From NCBI GenBank assembly GCA_035256745.1, contig DATEXQ010000038.1:1-13710 (forward strand): 13,710 nt of DNA, read 5' to 3'. The notes beneath the pieces are model-generated. The model ran no database searches. It was given only the letters and a program-made list of their open reading frames with translations, and was not told the origin of the DNA. Both the position numbers and the translations under genes were made by a program. Every line of letters begins with the position of its first letter. The first letter of the stretch is position 1. Positions 1 to 7,351 of this stretch are shown here, piece after piece. The stretch comes from DATEXQ01 sp035256745. Its GTDB lineage: Bacteria > Patescibacteriota > Microgenomatia > UBA8517.

Positions 1-609
1 AAGAAACAAGTTGAAACAATAAAAAATTTACCTTCTGACGTATGGGGAGGAATATATTGCGGGTTTTTTTATGTTACGGATAAAAAGGTTATGATGGTGG
101 AAGCAACTAAAAAAGGAGATTTAAAAAAGGCTATATTAAATAAAGAAGTAGATATAGGAGCATCATCTACTCTTCTATTTTCTATAGATGCGATTAAAGA
201 AATAGGGTTATTTGATGAAAGCTTTGAAAGGCATCAAGATTGGGAGTATTTAATTAGATTTTTTCGTAAATATAAACTATTTTCTTTAAGAGACCCTTTG
301 GTAAAGGTTTACGGCCCTAATATGCCGAATGGTAAAAAGGCAGCTCGAGTTAAGGAGAAATATCTTTCTGAATTTAAGAAGGATATATATGAGTTTGGGG
401 ATGAAACAGCAAGAGAAATTATTGCCAAACATTGGTTAGAAGTAGCTGCCGCTTTTGCAAAAGAAGTAAAAGTAAGAGAATGTATATTTTATCTTAAAAA
501 ATCTATTATCTATAGAATCCTACCTCTAAAAGAATATTTAAACATTCTTATTCTGATTAATAAGACTTTAATAAAGAAAATATTTTTTATAATAAATGCT
601 TTTTATTAA
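1..609 (+). CDS. GT2 glycosyltransferase, C-terminal part (5' truncated)
   Basis: The reading frame is open from base 1, so the gene begins left of the window; about 202 codons remain. The peptide has the acceptor-side half of a GT-A family 2 glycosyltransferase. FDESFERHQDWEYLIR is the usual (E/Q)DWE segment carrying the probable catalytic base, and GASSTLLFS just before it matches the common 'G.S..l.r' strand. After this the chain is helical and basic, with a hydrophobic tail and no clear membrane anchor. The nucleotide-sugar-binding VVDDGS and DxD motifs must lie upstream and are not visible. Its 3' end overlaps the next gene by 14 bp, which supports co-transcription with the polysaccharide operon. 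The donor and acceptor sugars cannot be read from the sequence. An internal ATG at 91 is not the real start because the frame and the fold continue upstream. Confidence 0.85.
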   Translation, partial: KKQVETIKNLPSDVWGGIYCGFFYVTDKKVMMVEATKKGDLKKAILNKEVDIGASSTLLFSIDAIKEIGLFDESFERHQDWEYLIRFFRKYKLFSLRDPLVKVYGPNMPNGKKAARVKEKYLSEFKKDIYEFGDETAREIIAKHWLEVAAAFAKEVKVRECIFYLKKSIIYRILPLKEYLNILILINKTLIKKIFFIINAFY

Positions 610-1792
610 AGGTAATACAAAAGTTAAAAAGAAAGTTGGTTTCATCTCACATGCTTCGGATTTATATGGGGCACCTAAAGCTCTACTGTTGTTATTATCA
701 AAAATGAAATTTGAAAAATACGATCCCTTTGTTATTTGTCCGAAAAATGGTCCTCTTGTTGATCAGCTTAGAAAGCTACAAATTCCTACTTATGTATTTT
801 CTAAAAATTGTTCTTATAGCAATAATGTTAAAGAAAATATGTTTGAAATAATAGTGATAGGATTAAAGAAAATAATATATATTTTAAAATTACTTTTTTT
901 CCTCAATACCAAAAAACCTAGGCTGCTTTACATTAATACCATTTCTCATGTAGAACCTATTATCGTAGCTAAGATATTACATATTCCTATGATTGTTCAT
1001 GTAAGAGAGACTGATATTTATCTAAAGTCTTACGGGAGTATTAGAAAGAAATTTCGTATATCTGCGATATTAAATTTCCCTAACAGATTCATTTGTGTTT
1101 CTAAGGCCACTGCACAGTTATTATTTGAAAGAAATGTTCCTTCAAAAAAAGTTACAGTTGTTTATGATGGAATAAATCTTGAAGAGTTTAAATTTTCAGA
1201 AGAAATACGTCAGGAGAAAAGAAAAGAGTTAGGAGTGGATAGCAAGAATATATTAATAGGGTTTGTTGGTCAGCTTATTGAAAGAAAAGGAATTGAGGAT
1301 TTTATCGAAGCAATACATATAGTTCATATAAAAAATAAAAATTGTAAGTTTATAGTTGTTGGAGGTCCTGTTGATTCATTATTTTTTAAATCTAAAATAT
1401 TGCCTCTGTATAATGCATATAAACTTAAAGACTGTATTATTTTTACAGGTTTTAGAAAAGATATTGTGAGCTATTTCTCCGCAATTGATATATTTGTTAA
1501 TACTTCAAAGAAAGAACCATTTGCAATGGTTAATCTTGAAGCAATGTCAATGGAGAGACCCATTATTGCTACAAATGCAGGAGGAAATCCTGAAGCTATT
1601 ATAGATGGTGAAACAGGCTATATAGTTCCAGTAGGAAATTCACAGAGTTTAGCTGAGAAGATATTAGAATTGGCAGAGAAAGCTAAGATTAGAAATAATT
1701 TTGGAAAAGCTGCCAGACAGAGAATGGAAAAATATTTTACCCTTGATCATTATTGTAAAGATGTCGAGTCACTAATTAATTATATGTTATAA
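596..1792 (+). CDS. GT4-family glycosyltransferase (GT-B fold)
   Basis: This 398-residue protein has the two Rossmann-like halves of a GT-B retaining glycosyltransferase and is of normal length for the family. The N-terminal half (about 13-175) starts with KVGFISHASDLYGAPKALL, typical of the acceptor domain, and includes ICVSK at 166-170. The linker VVYDGIN (188-194) leads into the C-terminal GT4 domain: IGFVGQLIERKG, FIVVGG, and the EX7E pair E307/E315 in KEPFAMVNLE, followed by ATNAGGNPEAI, the nucleotide-sugar-binding region. It probably transfers a sugar to a lipid-linked glycan at the inner face of the cytoplasmic membrane. The ATG at 596 overlaps the preceding gene by 14 bp. No strong Shine-Dalgarno is visible in the A/T-rich upstream DNA, but the fold needs the N-terminus to begin about here. 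The sugar specificity is unknown. Confidence 0.9.
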   Translation: MLFIKGNTKVKKKVGFISHASDLYGAPKALLLLLSKMKFEKYDPFVICPKNGPLVDQLRKLQIPTYVFSKNCSYSNNVKENMFEIIVIGLKKIIYILKLLFFLNTKKPRLLYINTISHVEPIIVAKILHIPMIVHVRETDIYLKSYGSIRKKFRISAILNFPNRFICVSKATAQLLFERNVPSKKVTVVYDGINLEEFKFSEEIRQEKRKELGVDSKNILIGFVGQLIERKGIEDFIEAIHIVHIKNKNCKFIVVGGPVDSLFFKSKILPLYNAYKLKDCIIFTGFRKDIVSYFSAIDIFVNTSKKEPFAMVNLEAMSMERPIIATNAGGNPEAIIDGETGYIVPVGNSQSLAEKILELAEKAKIRNNFGKAARQRMEKYFTLDHYCKDVESLINYML

Positions 1793-1806
1793 AAAAATCT
1801 TTTATT

Positions 1807-3303
1807 ATGGCGAATATAAGTTTTATTAAAAATCACTTTATTAATTTGAATATGAATATTTTATTAACAGTAGTTGTATCTTTATTTTTTAGTTTGGTTT
1901 ATTTATATTTTGGATCAATTATTAACTTTGGATTAGTTGGATTATTTTTCCTTATTTTACTCTCTTCAAAAAATATTAAGATATTATTTTATACCCTATT
2001 CCTTTGGTTAATAGTTGCTGGCATTTTAATTAATTTGACATTTTTAGGTCAGTTTAAAACTATTACATATATAGATGAAATATTAGTGTCTATCTTAGCT
2101 CTTTTTTTATTTTTTAGACTTAAAGAGATAAAGTTTGATAATGGAATTTCTAAACTATTTTTGATTATTTTATTATTTTGTTTTTTTGCAACTGTATCCA
2201 CTTTTTTTAACAAAAGTTCTTTCATAGGTTTATTAAATTTTATCTTCACGTATTCAAAGGTCTTTTTAATTTTTATCTGCGCAGTTTGTTTCTTAAGATT
2301 AAAAGAAATAAAGAAACTTATTTTATTTATGTTCTTTATTATGGCTATCCAGTTTTTTGTAGCAAATCTGCAATTTCTATCCTATGGGAGAGTGAATATT
2401 TTAGTTGGACCTGAAATTACGGGATCATCTGGTTGGGTAGATTCTGCCTGCGGTTTATTTGGAGAATACGGAGCACATAAGCTTGGACATTTTTCTATGA
2501 TTTTTTTGATACTTTCTATAAGTTTATGGATGTTTACATTTGAAAAAAAATGGTTATTTTTTATATTTATATGTTTATATACATTTATTATTTCTTTTAC
2601 AGAACAAAATTATACATTTCTTATCTTTTTTATTTTATTAGCTGGTGGAGCATTCTTAAAGAAAATTAACTTTCCATTTAAGTCTCTTGCTTTTTTTTTG
2701 ATTCTATTAGTTATTTTCTCAGGAGCTTTTGCAGCTTATAAAACAAATTCCAAGATAACAGAAAGATATTTCGATTATTTGAATAATCCTCGAAAAATAG
2801 AAGAGAGTGGTAAAGTTCAATCATTATTATTGGTAAAAAAGATTATTTCTGAAGAACCTCATAAGATACTTATAGGCGTTGGTCCCGGGAATTTTTCGGG
2901 AGGAATAGCTGCTAAAGTTAAAGGAGAATATTATGAGAAATATATAGGATTTAGACTTATAAAAATTGAATCTACGGTTGATTATTGGTGGTCTACTTTT
3001 ACAACTCTCATTTCAGAAACAGGTTTTATTGGTTACTTATTATACATGTTAATATATATTTTTATCTTTATTCGAGGATTTAAAATGTATAAATCTAAAA
3101 ATAATGAAATAAGTAATTTTGATAGAGGGGTGGCTTTTGCTTTGTGCAATATTATTCTTTTTCTTATCTACATGAGTTTCTGGTCAAATCAATTAGAATG
3201 GACGGTTTTAACTTTTCCTTTTTCAATAATTTCAGCTTATGTTTGGAAAAATTATGACAATGCCAATCTTGATAAAAATATTCTTATTAAGAATATAAAA
3301 TGA
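1807..3303 (+). CDS. O-antigen polymerase/ligase-like (Wzy/WaaL-type) membrane protein
   Basis: The 498-residue protein is almost entirely hydrophobic, with about ten to twelve predicted membrane segments. These lie from roughly 17 to 305, then 400-425 and 443-480. A large hydrophilic loop lies at about 310-395 and holds LIGVGPGNFSGG (355-366). This GxGxxxF-type motif is characteristic of the Wzy/O-antigen-ligase superfamily, whose periplasmic loop binds the polyprenyl-linked glycan. GEYGAHKLGH (219-228) sits before another membrane segment, as in many of these proteins. It is the expected step after the glycosyltransferases: joining repeat units, or ligating the glycan, on the periplasmic side. 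Sequence alone does not separate polymerase from ligase. The start codon follows the GT4 stop by 14 bp, and its stop overlaps the next ATG by 4 bp. Base composition is extremely AT-rich, as is usual for wzy-like genes. Confidence 0.82.
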   Translation: MANISFIKNHFINLNMNILLTVVVSLFFSLVYLYFGSIINFGLVGLFFLILLSSKNIKILFYTLFLWLIVAGILINLTFLGQFKTITYIDEILVSILALFLFFRLKEIKFDNGISKLFLIILLFCFFATVSTFFNKSSFIGLLNFIFTYSKVFLIFICAVCFLRLKEIKKLILFMFFIMAIQFFVANLQFLSYGRVNILVGPEITGSSGWVDSACGLFGEYGAHKLGHFSMIFLILSISLWMFTFEKKWLFFIFICLYTFIISFTEQNYTFLIFFILLAGGAFLKKINFPFKSLAFFLILLVIFSGAFAAYKTNSKITERYFDYLNNPRKIEESGKVQSLLLVKKIISEEPHKILIGVGPGNFSGGIAAKVKGEYYEKYIGFRLIKIESTVDYWWSTFTTLISETGFIGYLLYMLIYIFIFIRGFKMYKSKNNEISNFDRGVAFALCNIILFLIYMSFWSNQLEWTVLTFPFSIISAYVWKNYDNANLDKNILIKNIK

Positions 3304-4244
3304 TTCAACTTTCTATTATTATTATCAGTTACAATACGAAGAAGATATTAGCAGATTGTTTAAATTCTATCTATGATTTGGTAAATGATAATCAAAATGA
3401 GATTATTGTTGTTGACAATAACTCAACAGATAGTACAAGGGAGATGTTGCAAAATCAATATCCAATGGTTCGAACAATATTCAACAAGAATAACTTAGGA
3501 TTTGGTGCAGCAAATAATCAGGGGATGAAGATAGCAAAAGGAGAATTATTTCTGCTTTTAAATAGCGATACCATAGCTTCTCCAGAAGCTATAGAGAAAT
3601 GTAAGCAATACCTGAATAATCATTCAGATGTAGGTGTTTTAGGATGTCGTTTGGAAACACTCAGTGGACATCTTCAACTCTCATGCGGTAGATTTTTTAC
3701 ACTTTATCATACTATATTTGGAGGCATTGAACTGAATAGAATATTAAGAAAGATTGGTGTATCGAGAATTCCTACTTTTGGGCATATCTTAAGTGAGAAT
3801 GAGCACAAAGTTATAAAAGATGTTGATTGGATAACAGGGGCATTTATGTTTTTTCGAAGAGAAGTTTTTGAAATAACAAGCGGTTTTGACGAAAGGTTTT
3901 TCCTGTATGGAGAGGAGCATGAATGGTGTTTCAGGATTAAAAATATGGGTTGGAGAATTATTTATTATCCCGACGTTAAAATTGTTCATATAGGAAAAGC
4001 GAGTGGATCATCTTTCAGTAAAATAGAGAGAAATAAACGTATACTCCAAGGAGAATATTATTTTTTTAGAAAACATTATGGGAGAACATGTGGTTTTGTA
4101 TTTAAAAATATGATTTTTCAACTATCTTTTTTAAAAGTTTTTTTATGGTTAGTCTTCTATGTAATCTCTGGTTTTAACCCATACATTAAGGATAAGATTA
4201 TATTCCAAATAAGCATATTAAATTGGTATTTTTCAAAAATATGA
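3300..4244 (+). CDS. GT2 glycosyltransferase, rhamnosyltransferase-like (WbbL type)
   Basis: A complete 314-residue GT-A enzyme. It begins with LSIIIISYNTKK and VVDNNSTDST (37-46), which binds the nucleotide. It continues with NLGFGAANNQG (65-75) and LLLNSD (85-90), the divalent-metal DxD equivalent. Then come VDWITGAFMFFRREVF (175-190) and FDERFFLYGEEHEWC (196-210), the position of the catalytic base. This order, including KIVHIGKASG near 227-236, is that of WbbL-like transferases, many of which add rhamnose from dTDP-rhamnose. The exact sugar is inferred only from family resemblance. The C-terminal ~50 residues are hydrophobic and may attach the enzyme to the membrane. The start overlaps the preceding stop as ATGA (3300-3303), and its own stop overlaps the next start the same way at 4241-4244, so translational coupling is likely. 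Confidence 0.88.
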   Translation: MIQLSIIIISYNTKKILADCLNSIYDLVNDNQNEIIVVDNNSTDSTREMLQNQYPMVRTIFNKNNLGFGAANNQGMKIAKGELFLLLNSDTIASPEAIEKCKQYLNNHSDVGVLGCRLETLSGHLQLSCGRFFTLYHTIFGGIELNRILRKIGVSRIPTFGHILSENEHKVIKDVDWITGAFMFFRREVFEITSGFDERFFLYGEEHEWCFRIKNMGWRIIYYPDVKIVHIGKASGSSFSKIERNKRILQGEYYFFRKHYGRTCGFVFKNMIFQLSFLKVFLWLVFYVISGFNPYIKDKIIFQISILNWYFSKI

Positions 4245-5113
4245 AATATATAATTATCTCTCCAGTCCGTAACGAAGAAAAATATATTGAAAAGACTATT
4301 CAGTCTGTTATTAATCAGACTGTAAAACCTATGGAGTGGATTATTGTAAATGATGGGTCTGCTGATAATACTATAAGCATTGTCAAGAACTATGCTAACG
4401 AACATTCTTGGATTAGACTGGTTAATAGAAAAGACAGAGGTTTTACTCAGGTAGGTAAAGGTGTAATAGAGGCTTTTAATGAAGGTTTTAAAATTGTAAA
4501 TTGTAAGGATTGGAATTATATTGTGAAGTTAGATTGTGATTTGTCGTTAGAAAATGACTTCTTTGGGAAGTTATTATATGGATTTAAAGAAAACAAGAAA
4601 CTTGGCATAGCGGGTGGAACTTCTTATGTATTAGAGAAAGGTAAACTTTACGAAGAAAAAATGCCAGAATTTCATCCTTGCGCAGCTGCTAGGATGTATA
4701 AAAAAAAGTGTTTTGCTGATATTAATGGACTTATTGAGACTTTAGGATGGGATACAATTGATCTTTTGAGAGCACAGATGCACGGCTGGCAAACGAAGCG
4801 CTTTAATGATTTTAAAATTATCCATCATAGAAGAATGGCATCAAGAAAAGGTTTATGGGAAGGAAAAACAAGGGCAGGTAGAAACTTTTACATTACAGGA
4901 TATAATCCTCTTTTTTTAATTGCGCGTAGTATTTACCATTTATTTAAGAAGCCTTATTTTATAGAAACGTTCGGAGTAATTTATGGATACCTAAGAGCTA
5001 TATGGAAACAAGAGCCTCTAGTAGTTAGTCAGAACGAAAAAAAATATCTTCAGCACCAACAACTAAACAGGTTGCAGGAAAAACTTAAATTAATCAAAAA
5101 GAATTTTAAATGA
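4241..5113 (+). CDS. GT2 family glycosyltransferase
   Basis: This is a 290-residue GT-A transferase. I start it at the ATG at 4241, which forms an ATGA overlap with the previous stop. A longer version could use TTG at 4223, but the next gene is coupled in the same ATGA fashion, and MKYIIISPVRNEEKYI is a natural N-terminus. Motifs are VNDGSADNT (36-44) for nucleotide binding, KLDCDLSL (96-103) as the metal-binding DxD, and GWDTIDLLRAQMHGW (169-183) near the acceptor-site base. Histidines in IIHHRRM (193-199) fit the final strand of the domain. The C-terminal part (about 215-290) is basic and amphipathic, without clear membrane spans. It likely adds one sugar of the repeat unit in the cytoplasm; donor and acceptor are unknown. 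Confidence 0.88.
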   Translation: MKYIIISPVRNEEKYIEKTIQSVINQTVKPMEWIIVNDGSADNTISIVKNYANEHSWIRLVNRKDRGFTQVGKGVIEAFNEGFKIVNCKDWNYIVKLDCDLSLENDFFGKLLYGFKENKKLGIAGGTSYVLEKGKLYEEKMPEFHPCAAARMYKKKCFADINGLIETLGWDTIDLLRAQMHGWQTKRFNDFKIIHHRRMASRKGLWEGKTRAGRNFYITGYNPLFLIARSIYHLFKKPYFIETFGVIYGYLRAIWKQEPLVVSQNEKKYLQHQQLNRLQEKLKLIKKNFK

Positions 5114-6099
5114 AAACCGTTTTAGATTTCCTCATTTGTTTTTCGTGTAATTTAGGCGAAGTTAAAATTGATATGAATAATGCATCTTGCGCTTATTGCA
5201 AAAATGATTATCCTCTTATTTTTAAAAACATAATTGATTTTAGATTGGATTTGAATAGCCAGGATGACGGCAGATTAACCGACCTGATTCTGAAAAATTA
5301 TTCAAAAAAATATGTTGAGCTTATTGAATTGAAGAATAATACACAATCCAATGCCAGCTTAAGAAAAAGATTCTTGGAAGTTGACAGAAAATTATTAATA
5401 AGAAATAAGGAAAAGCAAAAAATAATTAGCAGGTTATCTGGATTTTCTAATAATATAAGCTTATTTCTAGAATTAGGTTGTGGAGCAGGGAGTGCTATTC
5501 ATACAATGAGCAGGAAAGCAAACTATGTTATCGGGGTAGATTTATCTTTGAGCCAGTTGTTATTGGCAAACAGAATTTTATTGGAAGAAAATGTTCAGAA
5601 TGTTTTATTAGTATGTGCCTCAATAGATAATTTACCTTTGAAAGATGGAATTTTTGATGTGGTATTTGCGAGCGATGTAATTGAACACGTACCTGATCAA
5701 ATCAATTTTTTAAAAGTCGGTTATAATAAACTCAGAACTGGCGGAAAATTTATTTTTAATTCTCCGAATAGATACAGCATATTTTCTGCGGAGCCACACA
5801 CAGGAGTTTGGTTTGCAGGATTTTTCCCGCGAAAATTAATAAAAAATTACATATATTTATTAAAAAGAATCGATTATTATGGCAAAAGATTATTGTCATA
5901 TTTTGAATTAAAAAATATGATAAAACATCTTGGTTATTCTTTCACTATTAATGGGATTTTAAAGGAGGAGCTCGAAGGGGCTTCTAAAAATAAAACAAAA
6001 GCAAAGATTTTAAAAATAATTCCATGCGGGTTTTTTATTTTAAATAAGATTTTTAAATATTTTATACCCACGTATACTGTAGTAATAGTTCGAAAATGA
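5110..6099 (+). CDS. SAM-dependent class I methyltransferase with N-terminal zinc ribbon
   Basis: The 329-residue protein starts at an ATGA overlap with the previous gene. Residues 1-45 carry CxxC (C10, C13) and CxxC (C27, C30) pairs followed by YPLIFKNIIDF, the arrangement of a Trm112-like zinc ribbon often fused to methyltransferases in polysaccharide clusters. A class I Rossmann methyltransferase domain follows. LELGCGAGSA (120-129) is the SAM-binding motif I, GVDLS (142-146) holds the acidic residue for the ribose hydroxyls, and FASDVIEHVPD (186-196) is the motif-IV region typical of Methyltransf_11/25 proteins. The C-terminal ~100 residues are hydrophobic and basic. In this operon it most likely methylates a sugar of the growing glycan or its lipid carrier. 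The acceptor is not identifiable, and small-molecule methylation remains possible. It is the last gene of the tightly packed operon. Confidence 0.85.
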   Translation: MKTVLDFLICFSCNLGEVKIDMNNASCAYCKNDYPLIFKNIIDFRLDLNSQDDGRLTDLILKNYSKKYVELIELKNNTQSNASLRKRFLEVDRKLLIRNKEKQKIISRLSGFSNNISLFLELGCGAGSAIHTMSRKANYVIGVDLSLSQLLLANRILLEENVQNVLLVCASIDNLPLKDGIFDVVFASDVIEHVPDQINFLKVGYNKLRTGGKFIFNSPNRYSIFSAEPHTGVWFAGFFPRKLIKNYIYLLKRIDYYGKRLLSYFELKNMIKHLGYSFTINGILKEELEGASKNKTKAKILKIIPCGFFILNKIFKYFIPTYTVVIVRK

Positions 6100-6157
6100 A
6101 TTACAAAGTAAATTTTGGAAGCTAATGAAGCAATCCGGATTTAATATCTTTGATATT

Positions 6158-6251
6158 TATATATATCACTTTTTTATTGTTAGTCCAGTTTTTTATTGGG
6201 ATTGCCTTTAGGGGGAATAGGTTTTGCTTGGGATGTATAAGAAAGAGTGAA
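6158..6251 (+). repeat. Upstream element, copy 1, of the duplicated transferase module
   Basis: This ~94-bp stretch lies in the 182-bp gap after the methyltransferase. It recurs at 7256-7351 with about 80-85% identity by eye and two single-base indels. Shared blocks include ATATATATC, TTATTGTTAG, ATTGGGATT and GGGAATAGGTTTTG. It ends with an ATG TAT ... GAG TGA mini-ORF (6233-6250) that encodes MYKKE in both copies. Some frames translate to a hydrophobic tail, so it may be the remnant of the 3' end of a lost membrane-protein gene. A regulatory leader is the alternative. Positions 6100-6157 show nothing recognisable. Confidence 0.75.
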
Positions 6252-6281
6252 TATATATTATGAGGACGTATTAAGTCATAA

Positions 6282-7016
6282 ATGAATATACTCGGTACAA
6301 AATATGATGATTTAACTATAAGCTTAGCAATTCAAAATGCCATAAGTTTATTAAAATCCAACAAGAAATCAACAATATTATTCCTTAATGCAGATTGTCT
6401 TTATAAATCCCAAAAAGACGAGGAATACAGAAATATCCTTAATTCTACCGAATTAGTTTTACCTGATGGCATAGGGCTTAAAATCGCAACAAGAATATTT
6501 GGAAAAAAAATGATGGAAAATTGTAATGGTTCAGATTTTTCTCCTTTATTGATGGAAAAGTTGGCTGAAGAAGGATATAAGATGTTTTTTTTGGGTTCAA
6601 GAGAAGGAGTAGCTGAAAAAGCTGCTGAGAATGTCCGCAAGCAAATTCCCGGAATACAAATAGTGGGGACACATTCAGGATATTTTAACGATGATGAGGA
6701 AGTTATTAAAAAGATAAATGATTCAGGTGCGGATATATTGTTTGTTGCTATGGGAGTTCCGTTTCAGGAAAAGTGGATCGCACGGAACAGGGAAAAATTA
6801 AATCCCCGGCTATGCTTGGGCGTCGGTGCGCTGTTTGACTATTTATCGGGTAGGATTCCACGTGCCCCGCTATTCATGCGTAAAATGCATCTTGAATGGC
6901 TCTGGAGAATATTTATTGATCCGAGAAGGATGTTTAAGAGATATATTATTGATGGTGCAAAATTATTTTGGAAAGTGTTCAAATATAAATTTACTAATTG
7001 CACATCATTAAAGTAG
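6282..7016 (+). CDS. WecB/TagA/CpsF-family glycosyltransferase, WecG-like subtype
   Basis: This 244-residue protein is of normal length for the GT26 family, which transfers ManNAc or ManNAcA (or a related sugar) from UDP to undecaprenyl-PP-GlcNAc. FLNADCLYK (34-42) corresponds to the active-site segment and resembles the INAE of E. coli WecG rather than the TPN of TagA. LPDGIGL (60-66) carries the conserved aspartate D62. GSDF (83-86), FFLGSREGVAEKAA, IVGTHSGYF, FVAMGVPFQEKW (154-165) and GVGALFDYLSGRIPRAP (180-196) follow in family order. The C-terminal HLEWLWRIFIDPRRMFKRY (203-221) is the membrane-associating tail. It starts 30 bp after the upstream repeat; the only weak ribosome site is GAGG near 6262. 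The 3' end overlaps a convergent pseudogene by 23 bp. It would initiate or extend a lipid-linked glycan. Confidence 0.88.
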   Translation: MNILGTKYDDLTISLAIQNAISLLKSNKKSTILFLNADCLYKSQKDEEYRNILNSTELVLPDGIGLKIATRIFGKKMMENCNGSDFSPLLMEKLAEEGYKMFFLGSREGVAEKAAENVRKQIPGIQIVGTHSGYFNDDEEVIKKINDSGADILFVAMGVPFQEKWIARNREKLNPRLCLGVGALFDYLSGRIPRAPLFMRKMHLEWLWRIFIDPRRMFKRYIIDGAKLFWKVFKYKFTNCTSLK

Positions 7017-7245
7017 GTGCAGTACCCCAGTTGAATCTGCCTGAAGTATTCCAACCACTGTTGGTATTTTTGATAGGGCAAACCTTGAGAGTGTAATTAC
7101 CATCTTTGATAATTGCACATTCCTTAGTTATTTCAAAGGTGGGGTGGATTTCCGCTCCCCGATCGGAGTCGAGGACAAGTTTTGCGGGAATGACATCTGA
7201 TAAGAAGATGCGACTTCCGAAGTAGCAGAGGATTAACTGTTGGGC
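6994..7245 (-). pseudogene. C-terminal fragment of a GH-A-like glycoside hydrolase paralogue
   Basis: On the minus strand an open frame of about 83 codons, with no start, closely matches the C-terminus of the hydrolase at 8094-10085. It has QQLILCYFGSRIFL, then FEIT..CAII, then KNTNSGWN and FNWGTAPTL, and stops at 6994-6996 after MMCN. Similarity to the full gene begins abruptly at 7245, about residue 589 of the intact protein, so the upstream ~590 codons are missing. It is not an exact copy. Many substitutions separate the two, and it carries a 63-base segment (7138-7200) where the intact gene has about 18 bases. It therefore derives from a diverged paralogue truncated by deletion just before the second module. 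Its tail overlaps the preceding transferase gene by 23 bp. Confidence 0.8.
7138..7200 (-). repeat. In-frame palindromic repeat element inside the hydrolase fragment
   Basis: Read on the minus strand, the segment begins near GTCATTCCCGC and ends near GCGGAAATCCACCCC. That is the common 'GTCATTCCCGC...GCGGGAATCC' type of dispersed intergenic repeat; a related copy is at 13261-13320. It contributes the residues VIPAKLVLDSDRGAEIHP to the frame and replaces about 18 bases of the intact homologue. The net 45-base gain keeps the frame. The end pair TTCCCGC/GCGGAA and an inner CTCC/GGAG can fold. Confidence 0.7.
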
Positions 7246-7255
7246 TGGACGGTAT

Positions 7256-7351
7256 CATATATATCGTTTTCTTATTGTTAGCCCTGTTTTTCTATTGGGA
7301 TTGGTTTTTTGGGGAATAGGTTTTGATAGGGGATGTATAAAAAGGAGTGAA
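7256..7351 (+). repeat. Upstream element, copy 2, of the duplicated transferase module
   Basis: Second copy of the ~95-bp element at 6158-6251, starting about 10 bp after the hydrolase fragment ends. The blocks TTATTGTTAG, ATTGGGATTGG, GGGAATAGGTTTTG and GGGATGTATAA are kept. The MYKKE mini-ORF (7333-7350) is retained with different codons (AAA AAG instead of AAG AAA). Its stop TGA overlaps the GTG start of the next gene, and the AAAGGAG it contains is the only Shine-Dalgarno-like sequence there. Confidence 0.75.

Noticed and set aside
4223..4240. Upstream TTG start for the second GT2 gene
   Set aside because: The ATG at 4241 gives the same ATGA coupling used by the neighbouring genes and a better N-terminus.
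6839..7081. 80-codon minus-strand frame across the transferase 3' end
   Set aside because: It is in a different frame from the hydrolase-like fragment and is antisense to conserved transferase motifs; no homology seen.
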